NCBI GenBank assembly: GCA_037693485.1
Contig: CM075344.1
Location: forward strand, 24,574,501-24,638,500
Reading direction: 5' to 3'
Length of the DNA stretch: 64,000 bases
Source of the DNA: Kitagawia praeruptora
Taxonomy: Eukaryota; Streptophyta; Magnoliopsida; Apiales; Apiaceae
Part shown: piece by piece, positions 53,936 through 64,000 of the stretch
Layout of the letters: every line of letters begins with the position of its first letter
How positions within the stretch are numbered: position 1 is the first letter of the stretch
Translations under genes and position numbers: made by a program
The notes under the pieces: generated by a model
What the model saw: only the letters and a program-made list of their open reading frames with translations
Told to the model about the DNA's origin: nothing
Databases searched by the model: none

Positions 53936-54387
53936 GGTGTTTGGGGAACTGATTTTTCAGAATAACTCAATTTATTTTAAGACAAAGTTAAAGATTCCTA
54001 CCACCTCCGTCCCAAATCGTAAGATCCTCTGACTTTTTGCACACATTTCAATGTGCTCGGATCGGGTACATGTGAATTATATTTTTTAATTTTTTTTATT
54101 TGTATAAAAATATAGAATCTATATTTTATTACAAAACAAACAAATTTTAAAAATATTATTTATAAATACCCCATCCAAGCACATTGAAATGCGTACAAAA
54201 AGAAGAGTGTCAAACAAAATGGGACGGAGGGATTAACTTTTTTCTGATTTTTTTTTTTTACAACTTATGGAATCTCAAACATACATTAAATACTTGTATA
54301 ATTTTTTTTATTTATCAAAATATGAAATTTTCATCCGAAAATAAATCCATAAGGACTTAGTTTAAATCGTAGCCAAACAGACCAATC
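53936..54387. mobile_element. Probable MITE related to 46410..46622, interrupted by a Stowaway-like MITE
   Basis: The outer words GGGTGTTTGGGGAACTG and AGCCAAACAG, and the inner words GACAAAGTTAAAGATTCCTA and GGAATCTCAAACATACATTA, match the element at 46410. It is split at 54001 by a second element. Confidence 0.5.
54001..54233. mobile_element. Stowaway-like MITE nested in another MITE
   Basis: The ends CCACCTCCGTCCCA and (inverted) AATCCCTCCGTCCCA are flanked by TA. Inside, GCACACATTTCAATGTGCT and its near inverse AGCACATTGAAATGCGTAC form a second pair of inverted repeats. Non-coding. Confidence 0.65.
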
Positions 54388-54844
54388 ATAATCAATTATA
54401 AATATTGGGTCATTTTCCTTGGAAAACCCTTAAACGTAGGACCTAATAATTCTTGCATATATATCATAATAATATATATTTTATTATATATATATATAGA
54501 TCGGGACAAAAGTTGTCCAAAAATACAAGATATGTAATTTAGAGACAAATCATATTGATTCACAATTATAATCATACACCAACATCAATCACGAAATCCT
54601 CCATTAATATCACAAAATTTTTCAATATTTTCATTAATTTTTGTGAGAATACTTAAGTTATGGTACAAACACAATACGAGATTAAATGTTCAACATCAGA
54701 ACATTCAAATACAAGTAAATTCAATTGGAGAACGTTAGAATTCATGTGTTTGATTTTAAAATTCGGTTAGCCGTAGAACATTAAATTATGGTATCCTTTA
54801 TTATCATACCTGAGTCTACCACACGTTAGTTAACCAATAAGAAT
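54388..54844. other. AT-rich spacer before the tandem duplication
   Basis: Nothing recognised beyond an AT-dinucleotide run near 54460..54500. Confidence 0.4.
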
Positions 54845-57480
54845 CAAGGAATTATTTTAGGACCAATCAGAGCCAATTCCTAAAATTTAGACCTTTCCTT
54901 ATTTACAATCTCACCCTACCCCTTTAACCATGGTTAGTTAAAACTTCTAATTTAAATACAATAATGATTTTATTAAACAAAGGATATTATTATTGGTTGG
55001 TGGATAAATTACCAATCAAAAAATTAAAATTATTTTAGAAGCAATCAGAATTTACTTCTAAACTTTAAATCAATCAATCATATACAAAATTTTATTATTT
55101 ACCATGCTTATTCTAATTTACTAATCACGGTTAAATTAAATTTAAATATAAAATATTTTGATTTAATAACTTCGCATATCACATGATTTTTAATTTTAAA
55201 GAATTTCTACTAACCATAAATATTATTTTCTATAAATCCACATAATAGTATATTACATATGATGATATATCTTTTAGTTATGAATTGTTTTTTAACATCT
55301 TTTATTATAATAAAGATACCATAATCTGACATGTATTGGTTAATCATTCACAAGATCGTGATTTATTTTAACATCAATCAGAATCTATTAAATTTAAATC
55401 AATTAAATCTAAGCCGCTTATTCCATGTTCCCCATAAGACTTAGCAAACTTTGATAAACTATGTGTATGCATCAATTTTTCTCATGGCTAAATCATATCA
55501 ATTTCGGTTAAGGTACTACTTTATATCTTTTTATTATATGGCATTCTATACTTGGACAGATTATCTTTTTATTTCAATTGTATATATGTATTATATGTTG
55601 TGTGTTTTAATTGTCCAATAAATTCAACAGAAAAACGTTTCTGACGAAAAAAAATAGAAAACGATTTAGGTTATCATCATCCCCGGTTCGGATTCTCTCA
55701 GAGTTACTTTCCACTTTCCATTAGAATATTAAGTAGCAAACTTCAATAATTCAGCGACTTACTAAATTGTAGGCATCAATCCTTATCACATTATACTAAT
55801 TTGTTTATATTATTAGGTGTGCCTATAGATAAATGTTTTTTTACAGTGATTACTTAACAATTTTATTCTAAATACAATAATTATTTAATTTAAAAATTTA
55901 TACATTAAGACATGAATCTATTATATTTATAATAGATATTTTGATATCATAAACTTTCAATTCAAAATCATAAGGTACAATTAAAATCATTTATTAAAAA
56001 TTATCAACAATATAAAACTATTTACCACACTATTCTAAATACACATTCAAAATTTAATTTATGTAAAGTATTAAATAATTCAGTCATAAAAAAAACTAAT
56101 TAACCAACTAAAATGTTCGAATGAATTTTAAACCAATCATCTTTAAACATTTTAATTAGGATTTTTTTAACTATGCAATAATTAACGGGAAAATAATTTA
56201 AGCTGACAATATATTTGAATTATTCAAAATATTAAATATATTCTTAAATAGTACTTTACATTATTTGTTGTATAAATTATCAATCAAAAAAAAAAAATAC
56301 ATTACAGAGTCAATGAAAATATTGTTAGTGAATATTTCCATAATATATTTGGTCAATTTAACACAAATTTTCTTATAAATCACTATTTATTTATTGATAA
56401 TTAATTCAGAAATAAAAGGACATATGTCATACATAAAAATAATCAAACATGCAAAAATCATCAATAAAAGGGCATACAACATCTACAAAAACAATTAAAA
56501 TTGAACAAACACATAGTAAATTATATCACTAATTTTCTTTATCCAATTATTGAACAGATCTTCAATTATGGTACATCTCTAGCTTATTTCACTAAATTAT
56601 ACAGTGTTTTCGGCGAGATAATCTAACAATTTGTTATAAACGTGAGAAATGTGTATATCTGATTTGTCATAACGTATTCAAACGACCGACCAGAACTATG
56701 ATTCTATACTATCCAAATCAATGAACTAATATAACAAAATTTAATATATGGGTAGACAAAATCCACGAACAGGATATTAGCTCTCAGTAAAGAGAGATAT
56801 TTAGTGAAAGTAAAAGTAAAATCAAGGAAACGAAAATAAAACTTATCATTTACAAGGAGTTAGTACAAAATCTAATATTTTGGTAAATAAAATCCACCAA
56901 CGGGCAACGGGGTACTAGACTCTCAATGATATTTATATTGAAAAATAAAGAAAAATCAATATAAATTTTTTAAAAAAAACTTAAAAAACTGATATCAACT
57001 TCTAAACTTTAGTTAGCATCTTTTGGGAAAGGGGGAGAGAGAGAGCAACAACTACGTTTTTTGTTATAAATTATTAATAATGATAAATAAATAGGTTGAT
57101 ACACTTAAAATTATACTCCCTCCGTCCCAATAGGATGTTAACGTTTGCTTTTTGCACGAAAACCAAGATAGTGGGTATAATATTGTTAAAATAAATGAAG
57201 TAGTGAGTGTAATAGTGATTTTATAGTTAAAATAAGTTAAGTAGTGGATGTAATAGTGTAAAGTATTATTAAAATAAGTGAGGTAGTGGGTGTAATAGTG
57301 TTAAAACTTACTATTTTAGGAAATGTTAACAATCTATTGGGACATCCCAAAATAGGAAGTGTTAAGAATCAAAAGGGACGGAGGGAGTATATTGTTTTTA
57401 ATAAAAGAGTGCCTTTTTCAGTTTTGTATTCTTGAATTAAAGTAATAGTATCAATTCCCATATCTTAACCTAAGAGCATA
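54845..57480 (+). repeat. Tandem segmental duplication, unit 1 (2.64 kb)
   Basis: It starts AAGGAATTATTTTAGGACCA and ends CTTAACCTAAGAGCATA. It is followed immediately by unit 2. Non-coding throughout: AT-rich sequence plus a Stowaway MITE (57116..57387). Identity with unit 2 is about 98-99% by eye where aligned. Confidence 0.92.
57116..57387. mobile_element. Stowaway-type MITE in duplication unit 1
   Basis: CTCCCTCCGTCCCAATAGG with inverse ends, 272 bp, TA on both sides. The interior has five loose copies of an AGTGGGTGTAATAGTG-like phrase. Confidence 0.88.
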
Positions 57481-60400
57481 TTAAGGAATTATTTTAGGAC
57501 CAATCAGAGCCAATTCCTAAAATTTAGATCTTTCCTTATTTACAATCTCACCCTACCCCTTTAACCATGGTTAGTTAAAACTTCTAATTTAAATACAATA
57601 ATGATTTTATTAAACATATCCATAAATACCTATTTTTTAAATCAAAAAATATTTATTAGAAAATCACAATTTTAATTTGAAATCAATCACGATATATCAT
57701 TATATATTTTAAATAACTTAAATAAAATCCATACCTTTAAAATTTTGATTTTTTATAAGCTCAAAAATATATTTATTCATAATTTGTTAATAAAATTAAT
57801 TAATAAATGCATATAAGCCAACACTACAAAATTGGATTTAAACAAATTTTAAATAACTTGGATAAAATTCACATCTTCAAAAACTCGATTTTTTAAAAGG
57901 TTCAATAATATTTTTATTCACAATTTTTTAATAAAATAATTAATAAATTCATATAAATGAACACTACATATATTTTAATTATTTCAATTATTAGATATAC
58001 GCTATAAGGATATTATTATTGGTTGGTGGATAAATTACCAATCAAAAAATTAAAATTATTTTAGAAGCAATCAGAATTTACTTCTAAACTTTAAATCAAT
58101 CAATCATATACAAAATTTTATTATTTACCATGCTTATTCTAATTTACTAATCATGGTTAAATTAAATTTAAATATAAAATATTTTGATTTAATAACTTCG
58201 CATATCACATGATTTTTAATTTTAAAGAATTTCTACTAACCATAAATATTATTTTCTATAAATCCACATAATAGTATATTACATATGATGATATATCTTT
58301 TAGTTATGAATTGTTTTTTAACATCTTTTATTATAATAAAGAAACCATAATCTAACATGTATTGGTTAACCAATCACAAGATCGTGATTTATTTTAACAT
58401 CAATCAGAATCTATTAAATTTAAATCAATTAAATCTAAGCCGCTTATTCCATGTTCCCCATAAGACTTAGCAAACTTTGATAAACTATGTGTATGCATCA
58501 ATTTTTCTCATGGCTAAATTATATCAATTTCGGTTAAGGTACTACTTTATATCTTTTTATTATATGGCATTCTATACTTGGACAGATTATATTTTTATTT
58601 CAATTGTATATATGTATTATATGTTGTGTGTTTTAATTGTCCAATAAATTCAACAGAAAAACGTTTCTGACGAAAAAAATAGAAAACGATTTAGGTTATC
58701 ATCATCCCCGGTTCGGATTCTCTCAGAGTTACTTCCCACTTTCCATTAGAATATTCAGTAGCAAACTTCAATAATTCAGCGACTTACTGAATTGTAGGCA
58801 TCAATCCTTATCACATTATACTAATTTGTTTATATTATTAGGTGTGCCTATAGATAAATATTTTTTTACAGTGATTACTTAACAATTTTATTCTAAATAC
58901 AATAATTATTTAATTTAGAAATTTATACATTAAGACATGAATCTATTATATTTATAATAGATATTTTGATATCATAAACTTTCAATTCAAAATCATAAGG
59001 TACAATTAAAATCATTTATTAAAAATTATCAACAATATAAAACTATTTACCACACTATTCTAAATACACATTCAAGATTTAATTTATGAAAAGTATTAAA
59101 TAATTCAGTCATAAAAAAAACTAATCAACCAACTAAAATGTTCGAATGAATTTTAAACCAATCATCTTTAAACATTTTAATTACGATTTTTTTTAACTAT
59201 GCAATAATTAACGGGAAAATAATTTAACCTGACAATATATTTGAATTATTCAAAATATTAAATATATTTTTAAATAGTACTTTACATTATTTGTTGTATA
59301 AATTATCAATAAAAAAAAATACATTACAGAGTCAATGAAAATATTGTTAGTGAATATTTCCATAATATATTTGGTCAATTTAATACAAATTTTCTTATAA
59401 ATCACTATTTATTTATTGATAATTAATTCAGCAATAAAAGGACATATGTCATACACAAAAATAATCAAACATGCAAAAATCATCAATAAAAGGGCATACA
59501 ACATCTACAAAAACAATTAAAATTGAACAAACACATAGTAAATTATATCACTAATTTTCTTTATCCAATCATTGAACAGATCTTCAATTATGGTACATCT
59601 CTAGCTTATTTCACTAAATTATACAGTGTTTTCGGTGAGATAATTTAACAATTTGTTATAAACGTGAGAAATGTGTATATCTGATTTGTCATAACGTATT
59701 CAAACGACCGACCAGAACTATGATTCTATACTATCCAAATCAATGAACTAATATAACAAAATTTAATATATAGGTAGACAAAATCCACGAACAGGATATT
59801 AGCTCTCAGTAAAGAGAGATATTTAGTGAAAGTAAAAGTAAAATCAAGGAAACGAAAATAAAACTTATCATTTACAAGGAGTTAGTACAAAATCTAATAT
59901 TTTGGTAAATAAAATCCACCAACGGGCAACGGGGTACTAGACTCTCAATGATATTTATATTGAAAAATAAAGAAAAATCAATATAAATTTTTTTAAAAAA
60001 ACTTAAAAAACTGATATCAACTTCTAAACTTTAGTTAGCATCTTTTGGGAAAGGGGGAGAGAGAGAGCAACAACTACGTTTTTTGTTATAAATTATTAAT
60101 AATGATAAATAAATAGGTTGATACACTTAAAATTATACTCCCTCCGTCCCAATAGGATGTTAACGTTTGCTTTTTGCACGAAAACCAAGATAGTGGGTAT
60201 AATATTGTTAAAATAAATGAAGTAGTGAGTGTAATAGTGATTTTATAGTTAAAATAAGTTAAGTAGTGGATGTAATAGTGTAAAGTATTGTTAAAATAAG
60301 TGAGGTAGTGGGTGTAATAGTGTTAAAACTTACTATTTTAGGAAATGTTAACAATCTATTGGGACATCCCAAAATAGGAAGTGTTAAGAATCAAAAGGGA

Positions 60401-60505
60401 CGGAGGGAGTATATTGTTTTTAATAAAAGAGTGCCTTTTTCAGTTTTGTATTCTTGAATTAAAGTAATACTATCAATTCCCATATCTTAACCTAAGAGCA
60501 TATAT
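57481..60505 (+). repeat. Tandem segmental duplication, unit 2 (3.03 kb)
   Basis: It repeats unit 1 but has about 390 extra bp (about 57617..58006) between TTATTAAACA and AGGATATTAT, where unit 1 joins directly. The extra block holds a loose internal repeat (TTTAAATAACTTAAATAAAATCC / TTTAAATAACTTGGATAAAATTC type), so unit 1 may have lost it. Non-coding. Confidence 0.92.
60138..60409. mobile_element. Stowaway-type MITE in duplication unit 2
   Basis: The duplicated copy of the MITE at 57116..57387: same length, same TA flanks, carried along by the segmental duplication and not an independent insertion. Confidence 0.88.
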
Positions 60506-62440
60506 TGAATTTGCTTGGTTGGTTGACTATATTTTTTTTATATCAACAAAGCATAAAAAAAAGGCTAAGAAAATTAAATAACTTGGTAGAAAGATTCTAC
60601 ACAAAGAGAGATATTTGTTAATGAGAAATAAGAAAAAAATAAAAAGAAGGGTTTCATTTTGTTTGGGAGACTTTACCCCATGCAAGTTACTCTTAGTTTT
60701 GTTTTGTAACATCTCAATGTTGTTCTAAGACATATAATTATATATTTATATAACTTGGATACATAGTAATATTTCATATAATTGTTATATTTTTTCTATT
60801 CGCGTATTTAATTTCATTTCGTGTACAAGAAAAAATTTGTTTATTTTAGTGTCATTTTGTGTTCTAATTTTGGGTACACGATTTAATATCATGTCATTTT
60901 CGTTCAGGACCCTAAAATACATGACATGAATTTCTTCTTATTAGGAAAAATATATTCACTATTAAAGGAAAATGAATTTCATGTTATTTAACCCAAAATC
61001 TGAATTACAAGGACACATATATAACAATGTGATTATGTGTTTATATATTACACACTTGATTTCAATTTTATGGACAGTGGCTTATTTTCACAAGTTTATC
61101 AAATTAAAAAAAGATAGCTGATACTCATTTTCTTATGTCTTATTTTAAGAATAAAAGAAAACTAAAATTTGTTATTCCATGTTTTACTAGAAAAGAATAA
61201 AAAACCAAAATACAAACTTTCAAACTGAAAATGCACATTTTAAGTTGTCTTTATAAATAAGCTAAGGTCAATAACCATAAAATCTAACAATTACTCCGTA
61301 TATGTTACTCCAAGAGCGCGATATTGAATTTGTTTGGTTAGTTGATATTTTTTTATTGTAAATCAATTCATTAATAAAAAGGACATATAATTTATAAAAA
61401 TGATATTGAACAATCACATAGCAAACTAGATTAGATGAAATTTTCTATTGTTATAACTACGTTCGTTTCATATATCTTGCACAGTAGATATACTTTCTCA
61501 TATCGCTGAAACATGCAACCTTTTTTTGATAGACATTCTAATGATTTATTGGAGTCGTGACGATTAAGTTTCTACACATATTTAATATGTAATCGAAAAA
61601 GTAACCACGATCATACAAATATTTTCAATAAATTAATATAATAAATATTTTAAGGATTCAATATTTAATAAATATACCGAATTCTCAGAATATGAGTGAA
61701 AAATTTGTTAACATGATACGTAGAAATATTCTCTAACAAAGAGAGAAATAAAATGAAAGATAAATTTAAAAAAAAACAATATAGATGGATTTTGAACTTT
61801 TCAACGGGTGTTGTATTGTTTTGATGATTGATTCATAATATTAATATTAATTCAATTGGTATGAATTCACGGATAAGTATTTTATACTTACGTTAATTAA
61901 TATTCCAATAACCTATATATTTTTCTAAATAAAAATTAAAATAATATATTTATATTAATTTATTAATACAATTTATCGGTCGGTGCGTAGTACGGGTAGA
62001 ACGCTAGTAAATATAATACTCCGTATGAGATAATAGTATTGAGTAGAAAAGTAAGTTCGGGTGTAGAACTTTGTAAAAAAAGAAAGTTCAGTTGTAAAAT
62101 TTTTAAGTATGTGTATAACTTTGAAATTCAGCAGCAGAACACTATATTTTTATTACGAAACCAAATAGGTTTTGCACCATAACCCTATTACCTTGGGATT
62201 ATTTTTTTGTAAAATAATTTTCATAAATAAATTAAATTTTTAAAGAAAAAAGATTGAAACAATTGAAAAAATCAGCCAAAAGTTACGTGAAATAAAAAAT
62301 ATAAATGAAAATAAAATATTTTAATAATTGATTTATTGATTAAATTTTCTTATTTCAACTAATTGAACTAAAAATGTAGTTATTATTTCCAACAATACCT
62401 TTACAAAAATTATTTTAAAGTGAATTGGATTTGAACTTTC
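60506..62440. other. AT-rich spacer with a decayed relative of the duplication unit
   Basis: The phrase AAGAGC..ATATTGAATTTG.TTGGTT after unit 2 (about 60495) recurs at about 61312, followed by AATAAAAAGGACATAT as in the units, suggesting an older, diverged copy. A Helitron-like 3' end (GGGTAGAACGCTAGT) is at about 61994..62008. No gene recognised. Confidence 0.4.
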
Positions 62441-62458
62441 ATCTGAAGATGAAGAAGC

Positions 62459-62815
62459 TCAATTAACATCACGCATCCACTCAGTCACTTGTGCTCTGGC
62501 CTGTTTCCGTATATACCGTCTGTATCTGGCGTCCAATTCAGATTTGACAAGTACACGAGACAAGAAACTAAAATCATGTCATGAACTCAGACCACGAACT
62601 GTATTTCTGGTAAAATTCACATCAATTAGGCATTATTTGCAAAATTTCGATAATATCACTTAGGTAGAAAATCTCCGAAAGCTATGAATAGAATTGAACA
62701 TACTTTTCATAACATGTTAGGCATAGAATATGCTAAAGCTATGAACGAAATCACACATTTTTTAAGACCATGCCGACAAAATCTTGTACATACAGCAACC
62801 AAAAAGTTATTTCCT
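62459..62815 (+). repeat. Second copy of the COMT-like upstream region
   Basis: It matches 424..860 (ATCACGCATCCACTCAGTCA, GTTTCCGTATATACCGTCTG, AAAATCTCCGAAAGC and more) in the same orientation. About 50 bp containing the TATA box are missing between AAAAAGTT and the start context, so transcription from this copy is doubtful. Confidence 0.85.
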
Positions 62816-62905
62816 ATGGATTCTTCGGTGCATAGAAAAAATAATTCATATGAAGATGAAGAAGCTTGCATGTTAGCAATGCAATTACCAACTGCTTCTG
62901 TTGAA
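62816..62905 (+). pseudogene. COMT-like exon-1 5' fragment
   Basis: It encodes MDSSVHRKNNSYEDEEACML and AMQLPTAS and then diverges into unrelated AT-rich sequence with a stop at about 62933. It is closest to the disrupted gene at 863 (DSLVHRKNNSY-like start). Only the first ~30 residues remain, so no product is expected. Confidence 0.85.
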
Positions 62906-62939
62906 TTTATAAGTTGTAGAATCAAAGATAAATAAACTG

Positions 62940-64000
62940 AAATTTAAGAATAGAGAAGAGCATAGAAAAATATATTTACAACCGGCAGTGCCCTTTCGGA
63001 CTACATTGTAATATTATGCTTTTTTAATTATACTAGCTTATAACCCGCACGGTTCCTTTTTTAAATTTTAAAATAATTTTACTTTTTTTACTTTTATATG
63101 TTATTAATTTACATATAAAATTATTGTTAAAAAGTTGATAATACATAAGATTTTACACTTTCGATTTAATATTTGTACTCTACCTTGAATTATTAAAATT
63201 TGATTTGAAAGATTTTACAGCCCACGTGAAATTAACAAAAAAATCTTTAATTTAGTGATAGTTTAACAATTATTTTCCGATTAAACCTACTCAGAAACAA
63301 ATAAGAAAAGAAATTGGCGCTTTTTTACATTGAAAATTCTATTCGATTTATGAATTATACTTATAATTCGTTTTGATTTTCAAAATACCCTTGTTATTAT
63401 TTAAAGATAGTACGTTCTACTAATAATAAAATACAATTTTAATAATAAATGTATGAGATATTTTGTCAAAAACTTTGATAATTGGTAGTATGGTCAAAAT
63501 AAATAAGAACCGTTGAATCTTAAAATAAATAGATGAAAACAGTTGGTGTTTCCATTTGAATAATAATTATTAAATCATCAATAAATTAAAGATAATTTTA
63601 TAAGTTTCGCGTGAATTGTAAAATCATCCAAATCTGATTTATAGATCTCAAGATAGAACCCAAATAGTAAATATGAATATTTTTTAATAATAAAAAATAA
63701 ATAAAATTTAATTCTAATGCAACGTTTTTTTAATTATATCCTTTTTCAAATTATAATTTTTTTTAAAATTCAGTTCTAGTGCAACCTTTTCTAATTATAT
63801 CGTTTTTAAATTATAATTTTATTTTTAAAATTCACTTATAAGGCAACATTTTCTAATCATATCCTTTTTAGATTTTAATTTTCTCTTTTAATATGATATA
63901 ATCTTGATCGTCTATTTTTTAAAAAATAGATTCCACGGTTGAGATTATTTTGGTAGTACAGTGACGAAAATTATGGATAAGATCTCTATTATGCTTATTA
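62940..64000. other. AT-rich spacer to window end
   Basis: A partial Helitron-like end on the minus strand (CGTGCGGGTTATAAGCTAG, about 63034..63052) lies here. Loosely repeated AATTCAGTTCTAGTGCAAC / AATTCACTTATAAGGCAAC phrases occur at about 63705, 63770 and 63830. No gene. Confidence 0.4.

Noticed and set aside
63982..64000. Possible Helitron 5' end TCTCTATTATGC at the window edge
   Set aside because: Too short to test; the element, if any, is outside the window.

Overview
Overall: this is nuclear DNA of a flowering plant, most likely a eudicot. It is AT-rich, its genes have spliced GT-AG introns, and plant-type CACTA (TNP2), Ty1/copia, Helitron, Stowaway and Tourist-like elements fill most of it. 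The host genes are a local cluster of class I caffeic-acid-type (COMT-like) O-methyltransferases: two intact four-exon genes on the minus strand (29040..30464 and 44119..45463), one disrupted gene on the plus strand (863..1278 and remnants), and at least six further fragments. Fragments of a BAHD acyltransferase, an ATL-type RING-H2 protein and a CHX cation/H+ exchanger are also present. Apiaceae fits the COMT-like proteins (some of them methylate bergaptol or other coumarins), but the family and the species are inferences.

Layout. 1-1589: COMT 5' relics, a promoter with a TATA box, exon 1 and an antisense RING-H2 fragment. 1590-23655: a three-level nest. A damaged copia element (copia-1) sits in COMT exon 1. 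Its 3' LTR is split by a 12.4-kb CACTA element (CACTA-1, with an intact TNP2 gene and a C48/Ulp1-like protease gene) and by a young, intact copia element (copia-2). 23656-24415: the far side of the COMT/RING-H2 locus. 24416-28951: non-autonomous CACTA-2 (TSD AGA). 29040-30464: intact COMT-like gene A. 30465-32736: MITE-bearing spacer. 32737-37737: non-autonomous CACTA-3 (TSD GCT), carrying a captured CHX fragment. 37738-43160: a BAHD acyltransferase fragment interrupted by copia-3 (TSD GTCGC). 43490-46171: COMT exon-4 relics, intact COMT-like gene B and a truncated exon-1 duplicate. 47087-48362: a Helitron packed with tRNA-like modules. 48874-51553: a non-autonomous LTR element with a TGGCGC-type primer site. 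51990-54390: MITEs and an unclassified interval. 54845-60505: a recent 2.6/3.0-kb tandem duplication. 60506-64000: AT-rich spacer with one more COMT promoter/exon-1 copy.

How it works together: genes A and B are the likely functional products, cytosolic SAM-dependent O-methyltransferases. Both differ from canonical lignin COMT at substrate-contact positions, and gene B also has Asp in place of one catalytic Glu. Both promoters carry a MITE of the same family about 95 bp upstream of the ATG, and an empty version of that site lies in the adjacent duplicate. The most unusual structures are a 218-bp near-perfect palindrome at the CACTA-1/copia-1 junction, a ~176-bp tandem array shared in opposite orientation by two otherwise different CACTA elements, and the tandem tRNA-like modules inside the Helitron. 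All of this was read by eye; no alignment or database search was run.
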